Below are positions 35,060 through 44,610 of a stretch of 64,000 nucleotides of DNA, in pieces (within the stretch, counting starts at the first letter, position 1; each line of letters opens with the position of its first letter). This stretch comes from UBA4486 sp041984885 (GTDB lineage: Bacteria; Pseudomonadota; Gammaproteobacteria; Eutrophobiales; Eutrophobiaceae). Where the stretch lies: the NCBI GenBank assembly GCA_041984885.1, contig JBHIXH010000003.1, forward strand, positions 1 to 64,000, written 5' to 3'. The notes beneath the pieces were generated by a model. It was not told where the DNA came from, made no database searches, and saw only the letters and a list, made by a program, of their open reading frames with translations. Position numbers and translations under genes: made by a program.

Positions 35060-35968
35060 TTATTTTGCTCCGCCTTTGGTACCGGTTTTACCCTTTTTCG
35101 CCGTCTTTTCTATGAACTGGATAATGCTGCCGGCGATGTCTTTCTCCGTCGCTTTTTCAATCCCCTCAAGCCCTGGCGAGGAGTTCACTTCCATTACGAC
35201 CGGACCGTGTTCGGCACGCAATATATCGACCCCACACACATTCAGTCCCATCGTGTTGGCCGAGCGGATAGCGGTTTTACGCTCCTCCGGTGTAATACTG
35301 ACCAGTGATGCCGAGCCGCCCCGATGAATATTCGAACGAAACTCGCCTTCTGCGCCCTGACGTTTCATCGCCGCCACGACTTTTTCGCCAACAACGAAAC
35401 AACGTATGTCAGCGCCACCGGCTTCCTTGATGAATTGTTGCACGAGCACACTCGCATTCAGCCCCAGAAACGACTCGATCACACTTTTGGCAGCACTTCG
35501 GGTTTCTGCCAGGACTACGCCTATGCCCTGCGTTCCCTGTAACAGCTTGATGACGAGCGGCGCACCGCCGACCATCTTGATCAGGTCCTCGATATCATCT
35601 GGCTTGTTGGCGAAGCCACTGATCGGTAAGCCGATGCCCTTTCTCGACAACAATTGCAGGGAACGCAATTTATCGCGGGAGCGGGAAATCGCGACCGATT
35701 CATTCAGTGGATAGACACCCATCATCTCAAACTGGCGGAGCACGGCCGTACCATAAAACGTCACGGACGCGCCGATACGCGGAATGACGGCATCAAATCC
35801 TTCCAGTTCCTCGCCCTTGTAATGAATACTCGGTGCGTTTGACGTGATATTCATATAACAACGCAACACGTCCAGCGTCCTGACTTCGTGACCACGTTCT
35901 TCAGCGGCTTGAATCAAACGCCGGGTGGAATAAAGCTTCGGGTTTCTTGAAAGAACGGCTATCTTCAT
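35060..35968 (-). CDS. rimK: RimK, ATP-grasp ligase for ribosomal protein S6
   Basis: This adds glutamate residues to the C-terminus of ribosomal protein S6; E. coli RimK can also make poly-glutamate. It has 302 residues with the ATP-grasp features PLVIKLLQGTQGIGV, FIKEAGGADIRCFVVG, and VMEVNSSPGLEGIE with metal ligands. The C-terminus ends in a Lys/Gly-rich tail. It is the middle gene of the cluster with the RimB-type protease and the aspartoacylase-like protein. Confidence 0.96.
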   Translation of the reverse strand: MKIAVLSRNPKLYSTRRLIQAAEERGHEVRTLDVLRCYMNITSNAPSIHYKGEELEGFDAVIPRIGASVTFYGTAVLRQFEMMGVYPLNESVAISRSRDKLRSLQLLSRKGIGLPISGFANKPDDIEDLIKMVGGAPLVIKLLQGTQGIGVVLAETRSAAKSVIESFLGLNASVLVQQFIKEAGGADIRCFVVGEKVVAAMKRQGAEGEFRSNIHRGGSASLVSITPEERKTAIRSANTMGLNVCGVDILRAEHGPVVMEVNSSPGLEGIEKATEKDIAGSIIQFIEKTAKKGKTGTKGGAK

Positions 35969-35985
35969 AACGGGTTTTCCTGTTA

Positions 35986-36453
35986 TTAATTATACGTTTG
36001 CGCCAATGCCCTGCCAGCGATATAGGAACGGGCCGGTTCAACGCACAGACCCGCATCGACCAATGCAGTTCGACCAAGCAGCATCCTGAACATCATACCG
36101 TCACGATTGGTCAGACTGAAATCCGAATACCACTGTTTGCCGGCAAAATCGATCAGTGTCTTGATGAAATAACGCTCTTCTTCATGACCGCCGGAATCGC
36201 GCACGACTCGTCGATCGATGATCTCCGCTTTACAATCGACACTGATATCATTTTTTTTTTGTAATGGATGAACCTTGAACAGCACGTAGTCTATGCCTGA
36301 CTCGGTCACCGTTTCCAATTGATAGGTATGGATGGCAGACGTCCTGGCGCCGGTATCTATCTTGGCCTTGATGGATGGTATGCCGAGTTCGGGCAGGGCC
36401 AGCCACTCACGCCAACCGATTAAAGCGGGTTGATCATCCGACATCGTTTTCAT
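35986..36453 (-). CDS. RimB-type retropepsin-like protease (ATP-dependent zinc protease family)
   Basis: 155 residues. IGWREWLALPELGIPSIKAKIDTGARTSAIH carries the aspartic-protease-like DTGA motif, and LLGRTAL is the second family motif. Relatives work with RimK to trim glutamate tails from S6. It lies 17 nt ahead of rimK. A T10 homopolymer at its KKND segment is a place where a sequencing slip would matter, but the frame is intact. Met4 is an alternative start. Confidence 0.88.
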   Translation of the reverse strand: MKTMSDDQPALIGWREWLALPELGIPSIKAKIDTGARTSAIHTYQLETVTESGIDYVLFKVHPLQKKNDISVDCKAEIIDRRVVRDSGGHEEERYFIKTLIDFAGKQWYSDFSLTNRDGMMFRMLLGRTALVDAGLCVEPARSYIAGRALAQTYN

Positions 36454-36493
36454 TTATGATTCGGCTATTGAAACAATACGATAACATAATCAG

Positions 36494-37330
36494 ATGGATG
36501 TTGACCTGCTGAAAACGTTTCTTGAGGTATACAAAACCCGGCATTTCGGCCGGGCTGCGGATAATCTTTTTATCACGCAATCCACCGTCAGTGCACGAAT
36601 CAAGCAACTGGAGGAGATTGTTGGTGCCCGCTTGTTTGATCGCGAACACAAACAGATAACACTGACCGCTTCCGGAGAAAAACTGGTTGGCCATGCGGAA
36701 AACATCATAGCTATGTGGAACCGGGTCAAACTGGATGTCGCCAGCGAACAAACCGGCAAGATCCCGTTAAATGTGGGTGCCGTCTCCAGCCTGTGGGATA
36801 TCTACATGCAAAAGTGGTTGAAAGAGATCAATGCTCAGCTCGATCGATTTCTGATTTCATGCAATGTCTCGAACGCGGAAGACATTCACGCCCAGATCAA
36901 CGATGGCACGCTGGACCTGGCCATGACGTATGAACCCCCTCCGCATGACAAGATACAGGTGATTCGACAACTCCCGATCAAGTTTATCCTGGTTTCATCC
37001 GAACAGAATCTCGATTGTCTGACCGCGATAAACAACGATTACATTTATGTCGATTGGGGTACACCGTTTGCGATTACTCACAGTCAGTACTTTAACGAGA
37101 TGAAAAGTCCGAAACTGCGACTGGCGCTGGGCCGAATTGCACGGGATTACCTGGTCAGGCAGGGAGGTTCCGGTTATTTACCGGTCACCATGATCAAGCG
37201 TGATCTTGAGAAACAACGTTTGTTCAAGGTTGAGGGCGCGCCGGTCATCCAGCGCGACGCGTACTGGATCGTGAATACCGACAATGCTGAATTTGACAGC
37301 ATTGCCGGCTTGATGTCAGTGAAAAACTAG
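36494..37330 (+). CDS. LysR-family regulator, HdfR-like
   Basis: 278 residues. The N-terminal winged helix, DLLKTFLEVYKTRHFGRAADNLFITQSTVSARIKQLE, is close to E. coli HdfR, a repressor of flagellar flhDC. The effector domain is less typical. It is divergent from the RimB-type gene and ends in a 4-nt tail-to-tail overlap with a small gene. The target is unknown. Confidence 0.88.
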   Translation: MDVDLLKTFLEVYKTRHFGRAADNLFITQSTVSARIKQLEEIVGARLFDREHKQITLTASGEKLVGHAENIIAMWNRVKLDVASEQTGKIPLNVGAVSSLWDIYMQKWLKEINAQLDRFLISCNVSNAEDIHAQINDGTLDLAMTYEPPPHDKIQVIRQLPIKFILVSSEQNLDCLTAINNDYIYVDWGTPFAITHSQYFNEMKSPKLRLALGRIARDYLVRQGGSGYLPVTMIKRDLEKQRLFKVEGAPVIQRDAYWIVNTDNAEFDSIAGLMSVKN

Positions 37331-37512
37331 TCGGTGAACTCGGTTTGAATACCAGCGCCTGTGTTCAGGGGCCGGGTTTCTGCAATATTTGACTGATTGG
37401 ACAATGAAGAATCAAACACCGGTTGATTCGCTGCAGTTGAAACCACGCCGATAGCCGTCGGCATCACGGAAAACGCTGACATACTACTGGCACTTTTAAA
37501 CAAGTTGTTCAT
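37327..37512 (-). CDS. Small protein, unknown
   Basis: 61 residues, rich in Ser, Ala and Asn, not recognised. An AAGGAAA ribosome-binding site precedes the ATG at the right distance. The N-terminus (MNNLFKSASSMSAF) is mildly hydrophobic but not a convincing signal peptide. It may be co-transcribed with the PA3496-like gene upstream, 24 nt away. Confidence 0.5.
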   Translation of the reverse strand: MNNLFKSASSMSAFSVMPTAIGVVSTAANQPVFDSSLSNQSNIAETRPLNTGAGIQTEFTD

Positions 37513-37536
37513 TTCTGTTTTTTCCTTTTATTCCTG

Positions 37537-37731
37537 TTATTCGTTAAATATATAATCGTCAATATTCTCGCCGACCATCTTCGACAGGGCCATTAACTCA
37601 CGTCTTTTCTCAATCTCACGCCAGGTGGCCCGCTGGCCGGCGACTACAGTTGCTTCGCCGGATTGATTACTACTTTCTGTATCGTCATCCGTTTCAAAAT
37701 CTTCATCCATATCCATTTCACTTTGCTGCAT
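37537..37731 (-). CDS. PA3496-like small acidic protein
   Basis: 64 residues: an acidic N-terminal half (MDEDFETDDDTES) and a conserved basic end, WREIEKRRELMALSKMV. This layout is that of the PA3496 family found beside hdfR-like genes in Pseudomonas, which matches the neighbour here. Function is not established. Confidence 0.72.
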   Translation of the reverse strand: MQQSEMDMDEDFETDDDTESSNQSGEATVVAGQRATWREIEKRRELMALSKMVGENIDDYIFNE

Positions 37732-37880
37732 CGGTTTACTCTCCTCAATCAGCCAGATGATTGGACACCCGCCAATAACGGGTGCGAATCCACGAGAATT
37801 TCGCGCTGTATATCGTGCGCCCCGATTGCTGTAAACCTAATTATTTCGATTTGTTCAATCGATAATATCAATCGTTAATT

Positions 37881-38297
37881 TCAGCTATTTATACCGGGAA
37901 AATCTCCGGCAAATTTTTCTATCCACTCAGCTGCCGCCTGTTCACTACTGAGTTTTCTGCCCTCTTTTAACTCAAGCTCCTGGCGATAATGCTCGATGTG
38001 GCAAACCTGCTCCACCATGCGCATCTGAAAAACATCCGCGTCGTTTTTAAACTGCACGCCGAGCAGATAACCATCGGCCTGCTGCTCACTCCAGACGACC
38101 GTACCGGTCATAACGACGGCCGGATCCACCAGGTCAATTAAGAGTTCGACCTCGGTGCCACTTTCGATGTCTGTCGGGAAATGCATGGCCAGACCGCCAT
38201 AGCCGACATTGACCAGCGCCGAGTCCCTGTCGTTCACGGGTTCAATCTGTCGGATCCGTACCGGGATGGATGAGGGATGACGTATGTACTTGCGCAT
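37881..38297 (-). CDS. PilZ-domain protein
   Basis: 138 residues with an N-terminal PilZ domain. The c-di-GMP loop MRKYIRH fits RxxxR (Arg2, Arg6), and the second motif reads NVGYGG in place of D/NxSxxG. A helical, charged C-terminal extension follows. It sits after three PilT-family ATPase genes on the same strand, so it likely links c-di-GMP to pilus retraction. Confidence 0.87.
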   Translation of the reverse strand: MRKYIRHPSSIPVRIRQIEPVNDRDSALVNVGYGGLAMHFPTDIESGTEVELLIDLVDPAVVMTGTVVWSEQQADGYLLGVQFKNDADVFQMRMVEQVCHIEHYRQELELKEGRKLSSEQAAAEWIEKFAGDFPGINS

Positions 38298-38363
38298 GCG
38301 GCTCCCGGTTGTGCGCTGTCTCGCGCGCTATAGACTTTTATACACAGACGGCTGACGCACTAT

Positions 38364-39422
38364 CTAACCAAAATTAATCTTGGCTTCCATGTTCGTGCGC
38401 GAATCGGCGTTGTTCAGACACTCTTCGAGTTCGATGCGACCCTCCTTGTACAGGTTGAACAGCGCCATATCGAACGTTTGCATGCCTTTCGCACCGCTGT
38501 CTTCCATCGCCTCCTTGATCTCGTGGATTTCACCTTTCAATATCAACTCGGCCACGTGCGGCGTATTAACCATGATTTCTATCGCGGCACAGCGCTTGCC
38601 ATCGACAGCAGTCACCAGGCGTTGCGAGATGACCGCGCGCAGGTTCATCGACAGGTCCATAAATAGTTGTTTATGCGCATCCTGCGGAAACAGGTTAATC
38701 ACACGTTCCATTGCCTGGTTCGCGTTATTCGCATGCAAGGTTGAGATGGCCAGGTGACCGGTATTGGATAACTCCATCGCCGCTTCCATCGTCTCTTGAT
38801 CACGGATCTCACCAATCAGGATGACGTCAGGCGCTTCACGCAGCGATGCCTTCAGGGCATTACGATAGGACATCGTATCGACGCCGACTTCGCGTTGATT
38901 CACGATCGCTTTCAGGTTTGGATGGCTGAATTCAACCGGGTCCTCGATCGTCAGTATGTGACCCATCATGTTTTCGTTGCGATGATTGATCATCGCCGCC
39001 AGCGTCGTCGATTTACCGGATCCGGTGGCGCCGACCATCAGGATCAAACCACGCTTGTGCATGATCAGCTCATTCAGTATCTCCGGCAACATCAACTGCT
39101 CAACGGTCGGGATCTCTGACGGGATACGACGCAATACCATGCCGACTTCACCGCGTTGACGGAACACGTTGACACGAAAACGGCAAGAGCCATCCGGCAT
39201 TGCAATGGCGAAGTCTGCCTCCATCGTCTTTTCGAATATCTCTTTGTGATAGTCGGTCATGACGCCGTAGGCGGCGGCCTTCGTCATCTCGCCGGTTAAC
39301 AACGTCTTGCCAACAGACGTGGCCTTACCTTCAATCTTGACCTTGACGGGAGAGTTCGTGGTGAAAAACAAATCCGAGGCCTGCTTGTCCACCATCAGAT
39401 TCAGATAAGGCATGATGTCCAT
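38364..39422 (-). CDS. PilT/PilU-family retraction ATPase (third copy)
   Basis: 352 residues with Walker A GATGSGKST, the Asp box GHILTIEDPVEF, Walker B DVILIGEIRDQETM and the His box HLAISTLHANNANQA. It is nearer to PilU than PilT in the N-terminal motif ASDLFFTTNSP. It is the third such gene in a row, after pilT and pilU, with a PilZ gene next. Confidence 0.9.
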   Translation of the reverse strand: MDIMPYLNLMVDKQASDLFFTTNSPVKVKIEGKATSVGKTLLTGEMTKAAAYGVMTDYHKEIFEKTMEADFAIAMPDGSCRFRVNVFRQRGEVGMVLRRIPSEIPTVEQLMLPEILNELIMHKRGLILMVGATGSGKSTTLAAMINHRNENMMGHILTIEDPVEFSHPNLKAIVNQREVGVDTMSYRNALKASLREAPDVILIGEIRDQETMEAAMELSNTGHLAISTLHANNANQAMERVINLFPQDAHKQLFMDLSMNLRAVISQRLVTAVDGKRCAAIEIMVNTPHVAELILKGEIHEIKEAMEDSGAKGMQTFDMALFNLYKEGRIELEECLNNADSRTNMEAKINFG

Positions 39423-39464
39423 TAAGACATGTTCCTCCCGTTATATTTATTAATTATTTTTCAG

Positions 39465-40631
39465 TTACAGCAACGAACCGGATTCTTCTTCCGACTCTTC
39501 CAGGCTGAGGTGATCGAGTCCTTCCATTTTGTCGCTGTCTTTTGAGTCCTTGCCTTCCAGCTTGATCTTCAATCGCAGTTCGTTCATCGAGTCCGCATTA
39601 CGCAAGGCATCTTCATACGTGATCTGATCGGCCTCGTACAAATCAAACAGGGCCTGATCAAACGTTTTCATGCCGAGCTCGTTCGACTTCGCCATGATCG
39701 CCTTGATCTCGTGTACATCGCCTTTCAGTATCAGGTCGGAGATCAACGGCGAATTCAGCATGATCTCGATCGCGGCACGCCGCCCCTTGCCGTCTCTCGC
39801 CTTTAACAGGCGTTGCGAGATCACCGCTTTCAGGTTTAACGACAAGTCCATCAGCAACTGCTGGCGACGTTCTTCAGGGAAGAAGTTGATAATTCGATCA
39901 AGCGCCTGGTTCGCGCTGTTCGCGTGCAATGTGGCCATTGCCAGGTGACCGGTTTCGGCAAAGGCAACGCCAAACTCCATTGTCTCTCTGTCACGAATTT
40001 CACCGAGCAGGATGACGTCCGGTGCCTGACGTAATGTATTTTTCAGGGCGATGTCCCAGTCGTCTGTGTCCACACCGACTTCACGCTGCATGATGATGCA
40101 GTTTTTATGCGGATGAACGTATTCAACCGGGTCCTCGATCGTGATGATGTGCCCATAGCTGTTCTGGTTACGATAATCGATCATCGCGGCCAGTGACGTC
40201 GACTTACCGGAGCCGGTACCGCCGACCATGATGACAAGGCCTTTCTTCGTCATGACGACGTCTTTCAACACTTCGGGCAGGCCGAGTTTATCGATATTCG
40301 GCACGTCGGTTTCAATCGTACGCATGACGAGACCGCAGAAACTCTGTTGCACATATGCATTCGCACGAAAACGACCGATACCGACCGGGGCCACCGCAAA
40401 GTTACATTCCTTCGTGGCCTCAAACTCCTTTAACTGCTTGTCGTTCATGATGGCATACGCCATCGCTTTCGTATTCTCGGCCGTGAGTTCCGTTTTCGAG
40501 ACCGGCGTGACCTTGCCGTCAATCTTGATCGCCGGTGGAAACCCGACAGTGATGAACAAATCCGAGCCTTTCTTCTCAACCATAAGCTTGAGAAGATCCC
40601 GCATGAATTTTATCGCCTGTTCTCTCTCCAT
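39465..40631 (-). CDS. pilU: Twitching motility ATPase PilU
   Basis: 388 residues. The core closely follows P. aeruginosa PilU: KGSDLFITVGFPP, Walker A GGTGSGKST, IITIEDPVEYVHPHKNCI, LLGEIRDRETMEFGVAFAETGHL and MKTFDQALFDLY. An acidic C-terminal extension (DSDKMEGLDHLSLEESEEES) is added. PilU assists PilT in retracting type IV pili. It is 28 nt after pilT. Confidence 0.95.
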   Translation of the reverse strand: MEREQAIKFMRDLLKLMVEKKGSDLFITVGFPPAIKIDGKVTPVSKTELTAENTKAMAYAIMNDKQLKEFEATKECNFAVAPVGIGRFRANAYVQQSFCGLVMRTIETDVPNIDKLGLPEVLKDVVMTKKGLVIMVGGTGSGKSTSLAAMIDYRNQNSYGHIITIEDPVEYVHPHKNCIIMQREVGVDTDDWDIALKNTLRQAPDVILLGEIRDRETMEFGVAFAETGHLAMATLHANSANQALDRIINFFPEERRQQLLMDLSLNLKAVISQRLLKARDGKGRRAAIEIMLNSPLISDLILKGDVHEIKAIMAKSNELGMKTFDQALFDLYEADQITYEDALRNADSMNELRLKIKLEGKDSKDSDKMEGLDHLSLEESEEESGSLL

Positions 40632-40659
40632 AGGGTCCTCCGCAGTTTACTTCAATAAA

Positions 40660-41694
40660 TCAGAAGTTGTCTTTGTTTGCCGCTTTCGACCGTGCTTCAT
40701 TACGGTTGACAACGTTTTTATTTACCAGCTCCTGCAGGTTTTGATCGAGCGTATTCATCCCAAATTGCTGACCGGTTTGTATCGCTGAATACATCTGCGC
40801 AATCTTGTTTTCACGAATCAGGTTACGAATAGCCGGTGTACCAATCATAATCTCATGTGCCGCGACACGACCGCCGCCGTTTTTCTTTAACAGTGTTTGT
40901 GAAATCACCGCGCGTAATGATTCCGATAACATCGCGCGTATCATGTCTTTTTCCTCGGCCGGGAACACGTCGACCACACGATCGATAGTTTTAGCCGCAG
41001 AACTGGTATGCAGTGTTCCGAATACAAGGTGACCGGTTTCAGCAGCCGACAAGGCCAGCCGAATTGTTTCCAGGTCACGCATTTCACCGACAAGTATCAC
41101 ATCCGGGTCTTCACGCAGTGCTGAGCGCAGTGCTTCATTAAAACCGAGCGTATCGCGATGTACCTCGCGCTGGTTGATCAGGCACTTTTTACTCTCATGC
41201 ACAAATTCGATCGGATCCTCTACCGTCAGGATATGGCCGTATTCGCTTTCGTTTTTATGATTGACCATCGCCGCCAGTGTCGTCGATTTACCCGAGCCGG
41301 TCGGTCCAGTCACGAGTACGACACCACGCGGATAGTCGGAGATGTCCTTGAAAATACTCGGGCAGTTTAATTGTTCCAGCGACAGGATCTCGGATGGAAT
41401 GGTTCGAAAAACCGCACCGGCACCGCGGTTCTGGTTAAACGCATTGACACGAAAACGCGCCAGTTGTGGCACTTCAAACGAGAAGTCGCATTCGAGAAAC
41501 TCTTCGTAGTCCTTGCGTTGCTTGTCGTTCATGATGTCGTACACCATGTCGTGTACGTCTTTATGATCGAGTGAGGGGACATTGATACGGCGAACATCGC
41601 CGTCAACACGTATCATCGGTGGCAGGCCGGCAGACAAATGCAGGTCGGAACAACCGTTTTTGACGCCAAAGGCCAACAGTTCGCCTATATCCAT
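40660..41694 (-). CDS. pilT: Type IV pilus retraction ATPase PilT
   Basis: 344 residues with the PilT landmarks: NGCSDLHLSAGLPP, Walker A GPTGSGKST, the Asp box, HLVFGTLHTSSAAKTIDR and the C-terminal AIRNLIRE motif required for retraction. It is divergent from yggS, as in P. aeruginosa and many relatives. An AAGGAG site precedes the start. Confidence 0.97.
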   Translation of the reverse strand: MDIGELLAFGVKNGCSDLHLSAGLPPMIRVDGDVRRINVPSLDHKDVHDMVYDIMNDKQRKDYEEFLECDFSFEVPQLARFRVNAFNQNRGAGAVFRTIPSEILSLEQLNCPSIFKDISDYPRGVVLVTGPTGSGKSTTLAAMVNHKNESEYGHILTVEDPIEFVHESKKCLINQREVHRDTLGFNEALRSALREDPDVILVGEMRDLETIRLALSAAETGHLVFGTLHTSSAAKTIDRVVDVFPAEEKDMIRAMLSESLRAVISQTLLKKNGGGRVAAHEIMIGTPAIRNLIRENKIAQMYSAIQTGQQFGMNTLDQNLQELVNKNVVNRNEARSKAANKDNF

Positions 41695-41871
41695 TGATTA
41701 CTCCTTAGCTGGAATCAGTATCAATCAACAGGTTCGGATATCAGTCGGTCGTTATTTACAGGTATCGCTGGCTGATATCCTGATGCTTGCTAAAACTGCA
41801 AACAAGTCTTAATTACATTTACTAACAGTTCAATATTACTGACTTTTTTTAGTATAGACTACCGCAAATCC

Positions 41872-42576
41872 ATGAAAAATATCGCTGACCGACTGAATTC
41901 CGTACTGGAGCGAATTCGTACACTCGAATCACGCTATCAACGCCCCGCAGACAGTGTCCAACTGATCGCCGTCAGCAAGACCCGGCCAGCCGATCAAATC
42001 GAGCAGGCCCTGCTGGCCGGTCAATCCGCGTTCGCGGAAAATTATCTGCAGGAGGCGCTGGTCAAGATAGAACAGCTGCAACAAAAGCCTGTCGAGTGGC
42101 ATTTTATTGGCCCGGTGCAATCCAATAAAACGACCACAATTTCGCAACACTTTCATTGGTGTCACAGCGTTGATCGACTGAAAATTGCACAACGACTGGA
42201 TGCATCACGACCCGCCGACGCCGATCCACTTAACATCTGTGTGCAGGTCAACATCAGCCAGGAGCAAAGTAAATCCGGAATTACAGTGGATGAAACCCGC
42301 AGTCTATGCGAAAAAATCAGCGAACTTCCGCGATTGAAGCTGCGGGGCCTGATGTGCATGCCGAAACCATCGGCATCACTGGAGGAACAACGACAGCCAT
42401 TCCGGCAATTGTTTCAGTTACAACAATCCATCGTGGACTCGGGCATGGCAATGGACACGATGTCCATCGGGACCACACAGGACCTGGAAGCCGCCATTGC
42501 CGAGGGCGCGACGATGGTACGCATTGGTACTGCGATATTTGGCGAGAGAGTCGCGAAAACTGCCGCGCCGCACTGA
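41872..42576 (+). CDS. yggS: PLP homeostasis protein YggS (PLPBP)
   Basis: 234 residues of the alanine-racemase-like barrel without the second domain. The PLP lysine is in LIAVSKTRPADQI; WHFIGPVQSNK and SIGTTQDLEAAIAEGATMVRIGTAIFG are family signatures. It helps maintain free pyridoxal phosphate. It is followed by proC and yggT, the usual trio. Confidence 0.96.
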   Translation: MKNIADRLNSVLERIRTLESRYQRPADSVQLIAVSKTRPADQIEQALLAGQSAFAENYLQEALVKIEQLQQKPVEWHFIGPVQSNKTTTISQHFHWCHSVDRLKIAQRLDASRPADADPLNICVQVNISQEQSKSGITVDETRSLCEKISELPRLKLRGLMCMPKPSASLEEQRQPFRQLFQLQQSIVDSGMAMDTMSIGTTQDLEAAIAEGATMVRIGTAIFGERVAKTAAPH

Positions 42577-42622
42577 AATCATATTAGACTACACAACCTG
42601 AATTCGAACAGATACTAGCTGA

Positions 42623-43453
42623 ATGGAAAATAAACCTATCGCATTCATTGGCTGCGGCAATATGGGCAGCAGCCTGATCGGTGGATTGCTCGCTGATAAT
42701 TACCCGGCCAGGTATATCTGCGGCGTCGAAACCGATGCGACCCGGCGAGAAGCAATCGCGCAGCGATTTGCAATCGAAGTGTATGCAGATTTTGAAACCG
42801 CCGTGTCCTCTGCCGATATTATTTTACTCGCAGTCAAACCCCAACAACTGGCTGCGGTCTGCGCCAGCATCAAACCACACATAAAGCCGGACAGTCTTAT
42901 TGTCTCCATCGTTGCCGGCATCAAGCTGTGCAGCTTGCAAAACTGGCTGGGCGAGCAACAGGCAATAGTGCGTGTCATGCCGAATACACCGGCATTAATT
43001 GGTGCCGGTGCCAGCGCATTAATTGCCAATGACAAAACCCCGGATGATCAAAGAAACGAAGCGGAAGTCATTCTGCGATCAGTCGGCCTGACATTATGGC
43101 TGGATGATGAAAGGCAAATGGATGCGGTAACGGCCGTCTCCGGCAGTGGGCCGGCGTATTTCTTTCTTGTCATTGAAGTCATGCAAAAAGCCGCACGGCA
43201 ACTCGGCCTGAATGAAGAGCAGGCACAGATCCTGACATTACAGACCGCATTTGGCGCAACGCGTATGGCGCTGGAAAGTGAACACGATGCCGCCACATTA
43301 CGGCAGCAGGTGACGTCCCCGGGCGGCACCACTGAACAGGCACTGCAGGTACTCAATGCAGCGGGCCTGGATACTATCTTTGCTGATGCACTGCAGGCTG
43401 CGCGGGATCAATCCGTTAAACTGGCCGAGTTATTCGCTGAAGGAAAATCATAA
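42623..43453 (+). CDS. proC: Pyrroline-5-carboxylate reductase
   Basis: Last step of proline synthesis. It has 276 residues with NAD(P) motif FIGCGNMGSSLIGGL, VRVMPNTPALIGAGA, AVSGSGPAYFF and the substrate loop SPGGTTEQALQVL. It abuts yggT directly. Confidence 0.97.
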   Translation: MENKPIAFIGCGNMGSSLIGGLLADNYPARYICGVETDATRREAIAQRFAIEVYADFETAVSSADIILLAVKPQQLAAVCASIKPHIKPDSLIVSIVAGIKLCSLQNWLGEQQAIVRVMPNTPALIGAGASALIANDKTPDDQRNEAEVILRSVGLTLWLDDERQMDAVTAVSGSGPAYFFLVIEVMQKAARQLGLNEEQAQILTLQTAFGATRMALESEHDAATLRQQVTSPGGTTEQALQVLNAAGLDTIFADALQAARDQSVKLAELFAEGKS

Positions 43454-44047
43454 ATGGGTTATCTCATTCAGGCCGCTGTCACCCTTGTGCAATTCGTTGT
43501 CGGCATGTACCTCGTGATCGTGCTGCTACGATTTTTATTGCAACTGGTGCGGGCCGATTTTTATAACCCGATCTCTCAGGCGATTGTCAAACTGACAAAT
43601 CCGCCGTTGAAAATTCTGCGAAAGATTGTCCCGGGCTTTGCCGGCATTGACTGGCCATCCATCGTCCTGATCTTGCTTGTCCAGCTACTGGAGATCGTGC
43701 TGATCTGCCTGCTGGTATTACAAACTCTGCCAAATATTGTTGGCTTAATCGTGCTTTGTTTCGCCAGTGTCCTGCGGCTGTGCGTGTTCCTGTATATCGC
43801 ATTAATATTTGTCAGCGTCATCATCAGCTGGATCAACCCAGGTGCCTATAACCCGGCCACCATATTGATCTACCAGTTAATTGAACCTGTCATGCAACCG
43901 GTACGCAGAAAAATTCCGACCGCCGGTGGTCTCGATTTTTCCCCGATGGTTGTGTTGTTGTTGTTATACCTGGCGTTGCAACTGGTCGTCGCGCCGGTAC
44001 GTGACCTGGGTTACTCGCTGAGTGGCATTCCAATCCGATTGTTTTAA
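43454..44047 (+). CDS. yggT: YggT family membrane protein
   Basis: 197 residues with two tandem YggT units, each a pair of membrane helices around an NPISQAIVKLTNPPLKILRKIVP or LIEPVMQPVRRKIP segment. Function is not settled; homologues are tied to osmotic tolerance and division-gene clusters. Its ATG follows the proC stop without a gap. Confidence 0.92.
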   Translation: MGYLIQAAVTLVQFVVGMYLVIVLLRFLLQLVRADFYNPISQAIVKLTNPPLKILRKIVPGFAGIDWPSIVLILLVQLLEIVLICLLVLQTLPNIVGLIVLCFASVLRLCVFLYIALIFVSVIISWINPGAYNPATILIYQLIEPVMQPVRRKIPTAGGLDFSPMVVLLLLYLALQLVVAPVRDLGYSLSGIPIRLF

Positions 44048-44164
44048 GCGTGACGCATTGCAGCATGCGGTGGCATTTTGCTGAACTTTTGCCCGCGATC
44101 TTGTCAGCCTGTTATATAGGTCGCAAAATGTGATTATTCATACTGGAAGAGGGACAAAAAAGTA

Positions 44165-44605
44165 ATGCTTAATCGAAACTGCCTGATCGCCTGTTTACTC
44201 CTGCTGGCAGCACCCATGGTACAGGCCGAGCAATCAAAATCGTTTGGTGATTACACGGTTCATTACAGTGCCTTTACCACAGACATACTGACACCCGCGG
44301 TGGCCAAACACTACCGGATTCAACGCAGCAAGAGTCGCGCACTGTTAAACATTGCGGTTTTGAAAAAAGTGATGGGTACGACCGCCAAACCGGTTAACGC
44401 CAAAATCAGCGGCAGCGCTGCAAACCTGAGCCAACAACTGCGTGAACTGAACATCCGTGAGTTAAACGAAGATGGTGCCATTTACTATGTGGCCATCAAT
44501 AATGTCAGCAACAACGAAACGTTGAAATACACATTACACATCACCCCGGAGGGTGAAAGCGAACCGTTTACCCTGAGCTTTGATCAGACGTTTGTTACCG
44601 ACTAG
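44165..44605 (+). CDS. Exported DUF4426-type protein
   Basis: 146 residues with a Sec signal (about 1-21, ending VQA-E). The mature part begins with FGDYTVHYSAFTTDILTPAVAKHYRI, the pattern of DUF4426 periplasmic proteins often found after proC-yggT. No catalytic motif was seen. An AAGAGGG site precedes the ATG. Confidence 0.8.
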   Translation: MLNRNCLIACLLLLAAPMVQAEQSKSFGDYTVHYSAFTTDILTPAVAKHYRIQRSKSRALLNIAVLKKVMGTTAKPVNAKISGSAANLSQQLRELNIRELNEDGAIYYVAINNVSNNETLKYTLHITPEGESEPFTLSFDQTFVTD

Positions 44606-44610
44606 CCGAA

